Positions 8,471-16,945 of a DNA stretch of 64,000 bases are shown in pieces. The notes beneath the pieces are model-generated. The model saw only the letters and a program-made list of their open reading frames with translations. It was not told where the DNA came from and did not search any database. The stretch spans positions 310,001 through 374,000 of the forward strand of contig JADJTG010000017.1 in the NCBI GenBank assembly GCA_016711285.1. The letters are read 5' to 3'. Numbering within the stretch: the stretch's first letter is position 1; every line of letters starts with the position of its first letter. The stretch comes from Sphingobacteriales bacterium. GTDB taxonomy: Bacteria; Bacteroidota; Bacteroidia; Chitinophagales; UBA2359. The position numbers and the translations under genes were made by a program.

Positions 8471-8506
8471 TTTGACAAAGTTGAAATAAAAAAAGGTTTA
8501 TATTTG
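8471..8506 (+). promoter_or_regulatory. Candidate Bacteroidota promoter of the T9SS gene at 8543
   Basis: TATATTTG at 8499-8506 matches the -7 consensus TAnnTTTG. A TTTG at 8471-8474 lies 24 bases upstream and belongs to the right arm of the last 32-bp palindrome, so the repeat may supply the -33 box. The spacing is slightly longer than usual. The start codon is 36 bases downstream. Confidence 0.4.
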
Positions 8507-8542
8507 TAGCATTAACTTTACCACACAAAGAATACTCATATT

Positions 8543-10189
8543 ATGACAACAACACAACAACAAAACTATCCTGCCATTATAAATGCCAAAGAGCAGACAA
8601 GGAGTGATTTAGATATAGGAAAGAAGATATTATTTACAACAACAATAATCGTTCTCCTGAGTGTGGGTTTATCCGCTCAAAACGACACCCTTTCGTATTT
8701 TAAAAAAGTGTTTAATGTAATACCAAATTCTATATATGCTTTTAACAGTGGTGCTGTAGAGCGAGCGCATTATTACGGTATTATAACAAACGAATCCAAC
8801 GTAACAAACAATGAAAAAGGTATTTGGTGGAGAAAAATAGACAAAATGACGGGTATTGTATTGGAAGAAATAAAACTAAAAACGACACAACTTGGCGTAG
8901 CAAATTATCACGGAAAGGAAATAGTAGATTTAGGAAATAGTGTAGTATTATCCTTTGTAGAGAACCAAATTTCAGATAATGGAATGGTACTTAGAGATAT
9001 AAATATATTAAAATTCAATGATTATGGATATATTGAATGGAATAAAATATATGGAGAAAAAAATAACGACAATGGAAGTTTTGATTTATCGGCAACACAG
9101 GATGGGGGGTATATTCTCGGTGGTTTTAAAACCAGCCAAGAAACAAATTCACCTTATCTATTAAAGATAGACAGTTTGGGCGAGGTGGAATGGGAGCGGG
9201 TATATCCAACAGAAAAAATAGGTGCTGCCTTATATGTATATCCCACCCAAGACGGCGGCTACATCTTTTCAGGCTACCGAGGTAAAGGTAGTAATTTTGC
9301 CCCTTACTATAATTGTTATGTTACACGGGTAGATAGCGCGGGTAATGTGATTTGGGATAAGGTATATCAGGAAGATACCGAGTCATTTCTTAGCACAGGT
9401 GGCAGAGCCATTCCTATACCGAATACCAATACCTATTTATTAAGTTACAGATATGGAAAACAAGATACTATTTATCAGTTTATAGGAGCAATAGATGATA
9501 GTGGAGTTGTACTATGGGAAAAGAACTATCACATAGAGCCTGATATAACAGGCTATCATATAGGTTTTATTTTTAAAGAAGATGGAAGTTTTATAGGAGC
9601 TACGCATCAGTACAATGAATATGAAAAGGTAAGACCTCTACTAACAAAATTCAGACAAAATGGGGAAATAGAGTGGAGTAAGTATTACGACATAGACCCA
9701 ACAGAACTGCAATACATCAGAGGAATGATAGCTACCAGCGACGGCGGCTATTTACTCACGGGCTTATCGTTTGAGGGCAACTACGCCTGGGAGGTAAAAA
9801 TAGACAGTATCGGCAACACCTGCTGGCAAACCGGCTGCGATAGTATGTATATAGAGGTGGTAGGCATAGACGAAATAGGGGAGCAAGGAGGGATAAGCAT
9901 CTCACCCAACCCCGCCACCGATAAGCTATTTATCCACAGCCCCGAAGCCCTCACAAGTGTAGAGATATACAACACCCTCGGTCAGCAATTCCCCCTCTCA
10001 GAGGGGGCAAGGGGGAGTACAAATTCCCCCTCTGAGAGGGGGTCAGGGGGAGTAAATGAAGGGCAAGGGGGAGTAAATGAAGCGCAATTCGGAGCGAAAA
10101 CGAGCTTTCCGTTGCCCACCTCGCCAGCGGCATCTACTTTGTGCAAGCACACACCAAGTCGGGCAAAGTATTTACCAAAAAATTCGTGA
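8543..10189 (+). CDS. Secreted T9SS cargo protein, paralog A, sorting tail frameshifted
   Basis: As sequenced this is a 548-residue protein. Its hydrophobic signal (about residues 27-46, ending LSAQ) is preceded by a 25-residue extension that the neighbouring paralog at 10288 lacks. The body has repeated blade-like motifs such as DGGYILGG, DGGYIFSG and DGGYLLTG, resembling secreted beta-propeller proteins. A type A T9SS sorting domain begins near ISPNPATDKLFIH. Two things disturb that domain. GC-rich repeat DNA at about 9987-10092 adds some 35 residues rich in Ser/Gly/Glu. Then, compared with paralog B, an A is missing between 10095 and 10096, so the last 35 codons are read out of frame and end at 10189. 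The restored frame would end at 10197 with KKFVKR. Export or anchoring is therefore doubtful. No enzymatic function is visible. Confidence 0.75.
   Translation: MTTTQQQNYPAIINAKEQTRSDLDIGKKILFTTTIIVLLSVGLSAQNDTLSYFKKVFNVIPNSIYAFNSGAVERAHYYGIITNESNVTNNEKGIWWRKIDKMTGIVLEEIKLKTTQLGVANYHGKEIVDLGNSVVLSFVENQISDNGMVLRDINILKFNDYGYIEWNKIYGEKNNDNGSFDLSATQDGGYILGGFKTSQETNSPYLLKIDSLGEVEWERVYPTEKIGAALYVYPTQDGGYIFSGYRGKGSNFAPYYNCYVTRVDSAGNVIWDKVYQEDTESFLSTGGRAIPIPNTNTYLLSYRYGKQDTIYQFIGAIDDSGVVLWEKNYHIEPDITGYHIGFIFKEDGSFIGATHQYNEYEKVRPLLTKFRQNGEIEWSKYYDIDPTELQYIRGMIATSDGGYLLTGLSFEGNYAWEVKIDSIGNTCWQTGCDSMYIEVVGIDEIGEQGGISISPNPATDKLFIHSPEALTSVEIYNTLGQQFPLSEGARGSTNSPSERGSGGVNEGQGGVNEAQFGAKTSFPLPTSPAASTLCKHTPSRAKYLPKNS
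9987..10092 (+). repeat. GC-rich repeat element inside the sorting domain of paralog A
   Basis: Two direct copies of a CCCCCTCT..AGAGGGGG dyad followed by AGGGGGAGTA, and a third partial unit, interrupt the sorting domain between the strand ending LGQQ and the strand that should start ENELSVAHL. The insert keeps the frame and encodes a low-complexity loop. Confidence 0.75.
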
Positions 10190-10210
10190 AACGATGAAAA
10201 CAGCAGCAAC

Positions 10211-10257
10211 AAAAAATCAAGAAAATCCGAAAATCCGAAAAATCACGGTTCAGACAA
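10211..10257 (-). repeat. TTGTCTGAACC element, copy 4 (inverted)
   Basis: On the minus strand this is the same family as the copies at 7974, 8161 and 8359, here starting TTGTCTGAACCGTGATTTTT with two GGATTTT subrepeats. It lies 22 bases after the last codon of paralog A. Confidence 0.75.
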
Positions 10258-10287
10258 CAGGCACATTTTTATCAAAAAACAAGAAAT

Positions 10288-11865
10288 ATGAAAAAAGTGA
10301 TATCATATACCCTGACAGCCGTAATGATCTTTTTCAATACATTATCCGCTCAAAACGACACCCTTTCGTATTTTAAGAAGACTTATCCTAACGATAGTAT
10401 AGCTACTTTTAACGGCGGAGCGGTAGAGACAGATGATGCTTATATCATAGTAACCAATCAGGCGTATTATTACACCAATGAGCGAGAAATAATATTGCGA
10501 AGCATAGACAAACACAGTGGAACAACATTAGATACTAAAAGTTTAGGAACGAATATGATAGGCGAGTATGTGTCCTTTACAGGTAAAGAAGTGCTACTTG
10601 AAGATGAAGATATAGTAGTAATGGCACTAAAATGCTATGAATACGATGGAACAAATTGTTTAAGAAATACAAAACTGCTAAGAACCAATAAAGAAGGAGA
10701 TATAATATGGGAAAAAGAGTATGGAACAGCAGGAGGAGAAATATCGGGCATGCAAATTAAAGGAACAAAAGACGGTGGGTATATTATAGGTGGTTTAAGG
10801 TTTATTTATGGTGACAGCATAGAAGCAGATAATGACCCCTACCTCATCAAACTCGACAGTTTGGGCGAGGTGGAATGGGAGCGGGTATATCCCACAACGA
10901 TAATAGGTGCTGCCTTATATGTATATCCCACCCAAGACGGCGGCTACATCTTTTCAGGCTACCGAGGAAAAGGAGGCAATTTAGTACCTGCTTATCAAAA
11001 TTGCTATGTAACTCGGGTAGATAGTGTGGGTAATGTGATTTGGGATAAGGTATATCAGGAAGATACCGAGTCAGTTCTAAACACTGGCGGAAAAGCTATC
11101 CCCATACCGAATACCAATAACTATTTACTAAGTTATACTTATGGAAAGGATAACAAACGTTATCAGCTTGTAGGAGCAATAGATGATACAGGGGAGGTAT
11201 TATGGGAAAAACATTACCACTATCCCAATTATACTACCACATTTTTTACAGAGGTGTATTTTCAGCCGGACGGCGGTTTTGTATCGGTGGCGCATCAAGC
11301 AAATGATATACCGCGCACAGAGGCTTTGGTAATGCGTTTTAACAGCACAGGCGATACCCTTTGGACAAAACGCATAGGCATAGAATCATCAGAAAACCAA
11401 TACACACGCGGTTTTTTGGCTACCAGCGATGGCGGCTATTTGCTCACGGGCTTATCGTTTGAGGGCAACTACGCCTGGGAGGTAAAAATAGACAGTCTCG
11501 GCAACACCTGCTGGCAAACCGGCTGCGATAGTATGTATGTAGAGGTGGTAGGCATAGACGAAATAGGCGCGCAAGAGGGGGTAAGCATCTCCCCCAACCC
11601 CGCCACCGATAAGCTATTTATCCACAGCCACGAAGCCATCACAAGTGTAGAGATATACAACACCCTCGGTCAGCAATTCCCCCTCTTAGAGGGGGCAAGG
11701 GGGAGTACAAATTCCCCCTCTGAGAGGGGACAAGGGGGAGTAAATGAAGCGCAATTCGGAGCAGAAAACGAGCTTTCCGTTGCCCACCTCACGAGCGGCA
11801 TCTACTTTGTGCAAGCACACACCAAGTCGGGCAAAGTATTTACCCAAAAATTCGTGAAGCGATGA
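10288..11865 (+). CDS. Secreted T9SS cargo protein, paralog B
   Basis: This 525-residue paralog of the 8543 gene has a clean signal peptide (MKKVISYTLTAVMIFF..LSAQ), then four to five blade-like repeats (DGGYIIGG, DGGYIFSG, DGGFVSVA, DGGYLLTG) and an intact type A sorting domain from ISPNPATDKLFIH to QKFVKR. That domain carries the same GC-rich in-frame insert as paralog A (about 11674-11762). Long stretches are almost identical in DNA to paralog A (about 10853-11100 and 11415-11865) while the parts between have diverged, a mosaic consistent with gene conversion. The protein should cross the inner membrane by Sec and the outer membrane by the T9SS, ending on the surface or outside the cell. 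No catalytic motif is visible. Confidence 0.8.
   Translation: MKKVISYTLTAVMIFFNTLSAQNDTLSYFKKTYPNDSIATFNGGAVETDDAYIIVTNQAYYYTNEREIILRSIDKHSGTTLDTKSLGTNMIGEYVSFTGKEVLLEDEDIVVMALKCYEYDGTNCLRNTKLLRTNKEGDIIWEKEYGTAGGEISGMQIKGTKDGGYIIGGLRFIYGDSIEADNDPYLIKLDSLGEVEWERVYPTTIIGAALYVYPTQDGGYIFSGYRGKGGNLVPAYQNCYVTRVDSVGNVIWDKVYQEDTESVLNTGGKAIPIPNTNNYLLSYTYGKDNKRYQLVGAIDDTGEVLWEKHYHYPNYTTTFFTEVYFQPDGGFVSVAHQANDIPRTEALVMRFNSTGDTLWTKRIGIESSENQYTRGFLATSDGGYLLTGLSFEGNYAWEVKIDSLGNTCWQTGCDSMYVEVVGIDEIGAQEGVSISPNPATDKLFIHSHEAITSVEIYNTLGQQFPLLEGARGSTNSPSERGQGGVNEAQFGAENELSVAHLTSGIYFVQAHTKSGKVFTQKFVKR
11674..11762 (+). repeat. GC-rich repeat element inside the sorting domain of paralog B
   Basis: Same element and same insertion point as in paralog A, with two dyad units but one fewer AGGGGGAGTAAATGAAG unit. 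Confidence 0.75.
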
Positions 11866-11878
11866 GAACAGCAGCAAC

Positions 11879-11917
11879 AAAAAATCAAGGCAATCCGAAA
11901 AATCACGGTTCAGACAA
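11879..11917 (-). repeat. TTGTCTGAACC element, copy 5 (inverted)
   Basis: As copy 4 but one GGATTTT subrepeat shorter. It follows the paralog B stop at the same distance, with the same flanking AGCAGCAACAAAAAATCAAG, so gene and repeat were probably duplicated together. Confidence 0.75.
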
Positions 11918-12143
11918 TTTTCACAAACACAATAAAAAAACAACACAACGGCACACTCCCAAAAACGGTATGCAGATAAAATGCTTTTTAATAATTTGAG
12001 AAATTTTCTGTTTTTTTGGTATAAAAAAAGATGTCATTAGCAGTTTCTTATAAAAAATGGCAATTTTGCACTTTTGTACTCGTTTCTAACAGAAAAATTC
12101 TCATTTTACAACCGTCTTTTTATCCGTATCATCATATTTTTAT

Positions 12144-13613
12144 ATGCCGATTTCCATTCATACACCGGTAGCCCTCAACGAAAAGGGCAAACGCCAAAAT
12201 AATGAAGATTCCATTGCACCAGCTTTGGGGCAAGCCGACCGCCACGACCGCCTCTTTATGGTATGCGATGGCGTGGGCGGTGCCGAAAAAGGCGAAGTGG
12301 CTTCGCATTTGGTGTGTGAATCGTTCAGAGAGTATTTAAAGGATTTTATAGATGAATTGCCACAAAAAGACCGTGTAGAAGAGGCTCTGCGATTTGCCGA
12401 AGGCAATATGACGAGTTTTATGGAGCAGCACCCCGATGCCGCCGGTATGGGTACTACGCTCACTTTGCTGTGGCTACACGAAACACACAGCCTCGCCGCC
12501 TGGTGTGGCGACAGCCGTATTTATCATTTTCGCAACGGAAAAATACTGTGGCGTAGCGACGACCACTCCCTCGTAGGACAAATGGTGCGCTTCGGCGACA
12601 TCACCGAAGAGCAAGCCAAAAGCCACCCCCAACGCAATATTATTTTGCGTGCCGTATCCGGCAATCACAAACCCACCGATGTAGAGTGCCACCTGCTCAC
12701 GGATTTGCAAAACGGCGACCTGCTCCTGCTCTGCACCGATGGCGTAACGGAGGGCTTGAGCGATGCCGCCTTAGAACTGCTCGTGCAACAAAGCGAAAGC
12801 AATGCCGCCGAAGTGCGCGATATGTTGTATCATTTTTGTCAGCAACATTCCAACGACAATTTTTCTTTATATTTAATACCCATAGAGCATACCGACAAGG
12901 ACCTCAGCTCCCTGCCTTTGGAAGAAGAAGAAATAGGCGTGGCGACTCATTTAGAGCCGAGTGCTTCGCCTTCTTTGCTGCTTACTCAGGAAGAAAAAAC
13001 AAAAACCAACTATTTGCCTTATTTGCTGGGCGGCACTGCGGCACTCTTGTCGCTGTTGGTGTTTTTTTTATGGCGCAATGCTAAAGAAAAAACACATTTC
13101 AAAGCACTTGCCGAGCGTGCCCAATCTTTTGAAATGGCGGGCGTTTTGGATTCGGCGGCACATTATTATAATTTGGCTCTGGAACTTAAAGATAATGACA
13201 CCGCCCTGCAAAATAAAATCCGTTATTTGAGCGATATGCGTCTGCAAGCAAACATTGTCCAAGATTCTACGGCTTATTTGCAGGATAAAATTGCTTTTTT
13301 GGAAAGTGCTTTGCAAAAAATAGACGGCGACACCATTCAAACAGACAGCACCACCACGCTGCGCCGCAAAACATTGGCTCAGTTGGATATTTATAATGCC
13401 TTGCTCTTGGCACTGCCGAAAGATTCTGCCCACCGCGCCGAAGTTCCCGAATTATTATTGTATAAAGATACGCTTTCTATCGCCAAAGAAATATTTACGC
13501 CGCAAGCGTGGAAACTCTTAGCCCGCTACTACCGCGAAAAAGCAGCAGCAGCAGCCGACAGCAGTGCGGCGCAAGAACTATTAGAAAGAGCCGCTTTTTG
13601 CGAAGCACAATAG
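12144..13613 (+). CDS. Membrane-anchored PP2C-family Ser/Thr protein phosphatase
   Basis: The 489-residue protein begins with a complete PPM/PP2C phosphatase domain (about 1-250), which removes phosphate from Ser/Thr using two metal ions. The metal-binding motifs are all present: NNED (Asp22), CDGVGG (Asp42), GMGTT, GDSRIY, LCTDGVTEGL and DNFS. After a short linker comes one transmembrane helix (about residues 290-310, LLGGTAALLSLLVFFLW). About 180 residues then lie outside the cytoplasm, mostly helical with a TPR-like pattern (AGVLDSAAHYYNLALELKDN). The layout suggests a signalling phosphatase whose outer part senses or binds something in the periplasm. No kinase or FHA gene is adjacent. It converges with the amylase gene, only 16 bases separating the stops. 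Confidence 0.88.
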   Translation: MPISIHTPVALNEKGKRQNNEDSIAPALGQADRHDRLFMVCDGVGGAEKGEVASHLVCESFREYLKDFIDELPQKDRVEEALRFAEGNMTSFMEQHPDAAGMGTTLTLLWLHETHSLAAWCGDSRIYHFRNGKILWRSDDHSLVGQMVRFGDITEEQAKSHPQRNIILRAVSGNHKPTDVECHLLTDLQNGDLLLLCTDGVTEGLSDAALELLVQQSESNAAEVRDMLYHFCQQHSNDNFSLYLIPIEHTDKDLSSLPLEEEEIGVATHLEPSASPSLLLTQEEKTKTNYLPYLLGGTAALLSLLVFFLWRNAKEKTHFKALAERAQSFEMAGVLDSAAHYYNLALELKDNDTALQNKIRYLSDMRLQANIVQDSTAYLQDKIAFLESALQKIDGDTIQTDSTTTLRRKTLAQLDIYNALLLALPKDSAHRAEVPELLLYKDTLSIAKEIFTPQAWKLLARYYREKAAAAADSSAAQELLERAAFCEAQ

Positions 13614-13629
13614 AAATGATATTTTTTTT

Positions 13630-16038
13630 CTACGGTGTGGTCATTATCTCAAAGCTCAAAGGCGGCAAGGTGATGCTGATAAATTTGTGTTGTACTTTGG
13701 CAGCCTGACCAAAATTGCTCTCTAATTTTTCTGTATTGAAAAAATCAGGCACTTGCAGTGTAAGGGCTTTGCTGTCGTGTTCGCTTTTGTTGATGAGTAT
13801 CAAAGCACTTTTTCCGAAATAATTGCGACTATATACCAATACATCGGCATCGGAACTGTTGAGCAGGCGCAAATCGCCATAGAGCAGGGGCAAGGTATTG
13901 CGGCGCAATTTTGCCAATTGCTGAACAGTATGGCGCAATTTTTTTTGTTCGGGGGTATAATTTTCAAACTGCATCGGGCGGCGGTTGTCGGGGTCGTTGC
14001 CACCCGTCATACCTATTTCATCGCCATAATACACAATCGGTATGCCGTTGAGCGTAAAAATACAGGCTTGCAACAAAGCCATTTTTTTAAAAGCGGCAGA
14101 GTCGGCGGCTTCTGTTTGTATATTTTTTGCCCAGCCCACCCATTTTGCATCATCTTCAAAAGAAAGTTTGCCGCTTGCCAGTGCCATAAAACGCGGGCGG
14201 TCTTGGTTGCCACTGATATTGCCCATCGTGTGGTGATAGCCGTAAGTGGTGCAACTTTGAATAATACGGCTTTTGAGATCGTCAAAAGAAGCGTTTTTAT
14301 TGACCAAAGCCCCCACCAAACCATCATATACATTAAAATCAAATTGTGCATCTAACATACCACTGCCCAAATAAGAACCTATCAGTTCGGGCGAGCCGTA
14401 GGTTTCGCCGATTTGATAAATAGGGTGTTGTATTTCTTTTTTTATTTTTTTGGTTAAATCGCGCCAAAAAATTTCGGGTATATGCTTGGTGGCATCGTGG
14501 CGAAAGCCGTCGAGTTGGTATTCTTTGAGCCAAAAAACCGCCGAATCCGACAGCATCTGGCGCACTTTGGCATTAGAAAAATCCAAAGTGGGCAAAAACA
14601 CATCAAACCAAGTAGTGAGGCGGTGGTCGTCCCAACGCTCGGTATTGAGCGAGCCGTCCGGCAAATGCAAATTCGTGACAAGGGTGGGATTTTGTTGGTA
14701 AAAGGGGTGTTCCTGATGTACATGGTGCGCCACAAAATCCAGCAATACATTGTCGTTGTGGTCGTGGGCGGCAGCGACCAGATTTTTGAGGTCTTGTGCG
14801 GTGCCGAGCCTTTCTTCCACCTGATTAAAAGAAACAGGCCAATAGCCGTGATATGCAGAAAATTTAGTGCGTACACCATCTTTGTTAAACAAGCCCCAAG
14901 CTCCTTTTGGATTTTTAACAACGGGCGAAATCCACAAAGTATTGATACCGAGTTCGTCAAAAAATCCTTTGTTTAGTTGTTGTGTGATGCCCGCAATATC
15001 GCCGCCGTAATAGTTGGCTTTGGGCAAAATTTCGGGGTCGGGAGTGGGGCGGTCGTTGGTGGGGTTGCCATTATAAAAACGGTCAATAAAAACATTGTAA
15101 ATGATTTGTGCCTGTGCATCGCTGCGCTGAATTTCCTGCACCTTATCCAATACGCGCCCGAAGTGCAAGGGAAGGAGCAATTCATTGGAAATGCCGTGTT
15201 CGTTGTAGGCTTGAACGCGCACAAAAGAGCGCGGCAATAGTTTGGCTTCTTGCGGAATGAGAATTTGGTAGGTTTGTGAGCCTTCGGAATAAAAAGCGTC
15301 AATAGCGGTATTTTGCCATTGAGCCACCATTTTATAGGGGTCGCGCTCGCCTTTGATTAAAATATGGGTGTCGGTGTATTTGAAGGTGGTGAGGTGCGGC
15401 ACTTTGCGCTGCAAAGGGTCGCCTATGGTGCGTTTTGAGTTGAAACCGCCCATACCGTTGGGCATTTGCTCGCTGTTGGCGGGGTCGAGTTGCCATTTGC
15501 CGTCTGCCACTATCTGATAAGCGTAGATACCGCTTTTCAGGTACATTTCGGTTTCGTATTGTTGTTGTGCTTCGTTCCAGACGAGGGTGGTGTTCGCCGG
15601 ATTCCACTGATTCATGTCACCCGCTAATTGCACTTTCATCGGGCGGTTTGCTTTTTCGGGTTGATAGGAGAAAAGGACTTTTTGTTTATCCGATTTTTTC
15701 ACGAGAATACTCGTATTTTTTCCGTTTCCGCGAATAGTAAGCCACGAAAGCGGCGGCAGGGCTTCCTTGTCTTTTATCCAAAAACTGAGCTGCTTGCGGT
15801 CATCGGAAAGATGATAGACAATGCTGCTGTGTGTTTGTATGGAGCTGATGGTGTAGGGTTCGCACAGGTAGTCGCTGAGTAAAAGGTGGGTGCTGTCGTT
15901 GGGGGCTTGCAGTTGCAAAGCACTCAACAACTGCTCGCAGGGTTTGAAAGGGACAGGCAGGGTTTGTGCTTGTAAGGCGGGGATAGCGAATACAGAAAAA
16001 CCCACCCAAAACAGAAATGATATAGTAGCGTATTTCAT
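13630..16038 (-). CDS. Secreted alpha-amylase-family glycoside hydrolase (GH13)
   Basis: The 802-residue protein has a signal peptide (about 1-25, ending LQAQ), so it acts in the periplasm or on the surface. Around residues 125-210 is a CBM48/E-set-like module (VQLAGDMNQWNPANTTLVW). The catalytic barrel starts near residue 315 with YNVFIDRFYNG. GH13 conserved regions are visible: region I DFVAHH from Asp434, region II GFRHDATKH with the nucleophile Asp515, region III IGETYG with the acid Glu545, and region IV GNQDRPR with Asp613. A beta domain closes the protein. The family cleaves or rearranges alpha-1,4-glucans; this arrangement (starch-binding-like N-domain, HQ/NQD variants) suits a cyclomaltodextrinase/neopullulanase-type enzyme, but the exact substrate cannot be read. 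No susCD pair is nearby. Confidence 0.88.
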   Translation of the reverse strand: MKYATISFLFWVGFSVFAIPALQAQTLPVPFKPCEQLLSALQLQAPNDSTHLLLSDYLCEPYTISSIQTHSSIVYHLSDDRKQLSFWIKDKEALPPLSWLTIRGNGKNTSILVKKSDKQKVLFSYQPEKANRPMKVQLAGDMNQWNPANTTLVWNEAQQQYETEMYLKSGIYAYQIVADGKWQLDPANSEQMPNGMGGFNSKRTIGDPLQRKVPHLTTFKYTDTHILIKGERDPYKMVAQWQNTAIDAFYSEGSQTYQILIPQEAKLLPRSFVRVQAYNEHGISNELLLPLHFGRVLDKVQEIQRSDAQAQIIYNVFIDRFYNGNPTNDRPTPDPEILPKANYYGGDIAGITQQLNKGFFDELGINTLWISPVVKNPKGAWGLFNKDGVRTKFSAYHGYWPVSFNQVEERLGTAQDLKNLVAAAHDHNDNVLLDFVAHHVHQEHPFYQQNPTLVTNLHLPDGSLNTERWDDHRLTTWFDVFLPTLDFSNAKVRQMLSDSAVFWLKEYQLDGFRHDATKHIPEIFWRDLTKKIKKEIQHPIYQIGETYGSPELIGSYLGSGMLDAQFDFNVYDGLVGALVNKNASFDDLKSRIIQSCTTYGYHHTMGNISGNQDRPRFMALASGKLSFEDDAKWVGWAKNIQTEAADSAAFKKMALLQACIFTLNGIPIVYYGDEIGMTGGNDPDNRRPMQFENYTPEQKKLRHTVQQLAKLRRNTLPLLYGDLRLLNSSDADVLVYSRNYFGKSALILINKSEHDSKALTLQVPDFFNTEKLESNFGQAAKVQHKFISITLPPLSFEIMTTP

Positions 16039-16171
16039 ACAAAGATGTATTGAAAAAATGAATATTATAAAACAGATACAATAATATTGGCAAAAAACAA
16101 ACCAACTTTAAAATATTCGCGAAGGATTTGGATAGTGTAGCTTTTTTCTTACAAAAGCCTATTCATAAGTA

Positions 16172-16945
16172 TTACTTAAATTTTAAAAAATAATTATCAA
16201 TTTCAGCTTGCATTTCCAAACCAGCCAATTCAAAGCAATCCAATAAATCTTCAAAAGCACCTTCACCGCCTAAATAGTTCCAAAATTCTTCGGCAACTTT
16301 TAACTCTTGGGATAAGTCTAACATTCCTTTTAACGTCCAACGCTGATAAGGTTCGGGGTAATAAGGATTATAAGGAATAGCAACGTAAGAATGAATTTTT
16401 GCTGTTGGATTTTGGGCTAAAATAATGGCTACCCATTCTAAAAGTGTTCTTTTAAAATCTTTAAAATTACTGATATTTGGCTTGGCTGTTTTTAGGTCAA
16501 ATAAATGAATTTCATTGCTTTGTGTTTCCAAATACAAATCCACTTTTACAGTTTTGAGTTTTTGCATTATTCCCTTTTGGCAAACCTTGCGTATTCTCTC
16601 CACTTCATTTATTTTGTTGGGCGATGTACCCATAGAAAGTTCATTGATGATTTCTTGAATTTCCCTTTGTGCAAAGTCGCTTATTTCACTCCCCACTACA
16701 AATTGTGCTTTTGCTGTTTTGAAATGAGTTGCAGATAAAGCTATTGCTACAGGTTCAAAAATAGAACTCCCAAAAGTGGTATTTAAAGATTGAATAAAAG
16801 AAAATAACGCCATTCTGTCTTTTCCCAGTAAAGCGTGATGAAAAGGCATATAATTGCTTTCAGGTTTGTAATTTTTGAACTTGCTTCGTAGACAAGTTTT
16901 AATGACTTCTTGTATTTGAAGTTTTTGTGTTTTAGATAGGGGCAT
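16172..16945 (-). CDS. TdeIII-family type II restriction endonuclease
   Basis: The 257-residue protein closely resembles, from memory, the TdeIII family (conserved stretch GKDRMALFSFIQSLNTTFG, then YVAIPYNPYYPEPYQRWT). A PD-(D/E)xK nuclease core is seen as Asp136 in KVDLYLE and Asp150-Leu-Lys152 in LFDLKT. Enzymes of this type cut unmethylated DNA; I believe TdeIII recognises GGNCC, but I cannot confirm that this protein shares that site. It is the last gene of a three-gene minus-strand operon, and its ATG overlaps the end of the AIPR gene by 14 bases (ATGCCCCTATCTAA), which indicates translational coupling. The order methylase, AIPR, nuclease would make protection come first. Confidence 0.85.
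   Translation of the reverse strand: MPLSKTQKLQIQEVIKTCLRSKFKNYKPESNYMPFHHALLGKDRMALFSFIQSLNTTFGSSIFEPVAIALSATHFKTAKAQFVVGSEISDFAQREIQEIINELSMGTSPNKINEVERIRKVCQKGIMQKLKTVKVDLYLETQSNEIHLFDLKTAKPNISNFKDFKRTLLEWVAIILAQNPTAKIHSYVAIPYNPYYPEPYQRWTLKGMLDLSQELKVAEEFWNYLGGEGAFEDLLDCFELAGLEMQAEIDNYFLKFK

Larger units (their letters stand above)
7868..8482. repeat. 187-198-bp direct tandem repeats led by a nested 32-bp palindrome
   Basis: Units begin at 7868, 8055 and 8253 (spacings 187, 198), and a partial fourth begins at 8451. Each starts with a 32-bp palindrome made of two smaller dyads (AACTTTG-T-CAAAGTT and AACTTTG-A-CAAAGTT). The centre is CG in units 1 and 4 (perfect palindrome) and GG in units 2 and 3. 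After it come ACCTCC...GGGAGGT and AGGTG...CACCT, which could form competing hairpins, then the element starting TTGTCTGAACC, then a variable stretch of GTTCGTCAT repeats. Nothing here codes for protein. Confidence 0.9.
7270..8542. other. 1.27-kb gene-free repeat region
   Basis: No supportable gene lies here. It holds an 18-copy 21-bp minisatellite (about 7433-7812), then three full and one partial copy of a 187-198-bp tandem repeat (7868-8482), and a candidate promoter for the T9SS gene at 8543. Apparent open frames across the minisatellite arise because the 21-bp unit contains no stop codon in most frames. Confidence 0.85.

Noticed and set aside
7433..8482. CRISPR array
   Set aside because: Repeats are directly adjacent with no unique spacers, and no cas gene is in the window.
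13614..13629. Terminator between phosphatase and amylase genes
   Set aside because: Only 16 bases separate the stops and no hairpin is visible.
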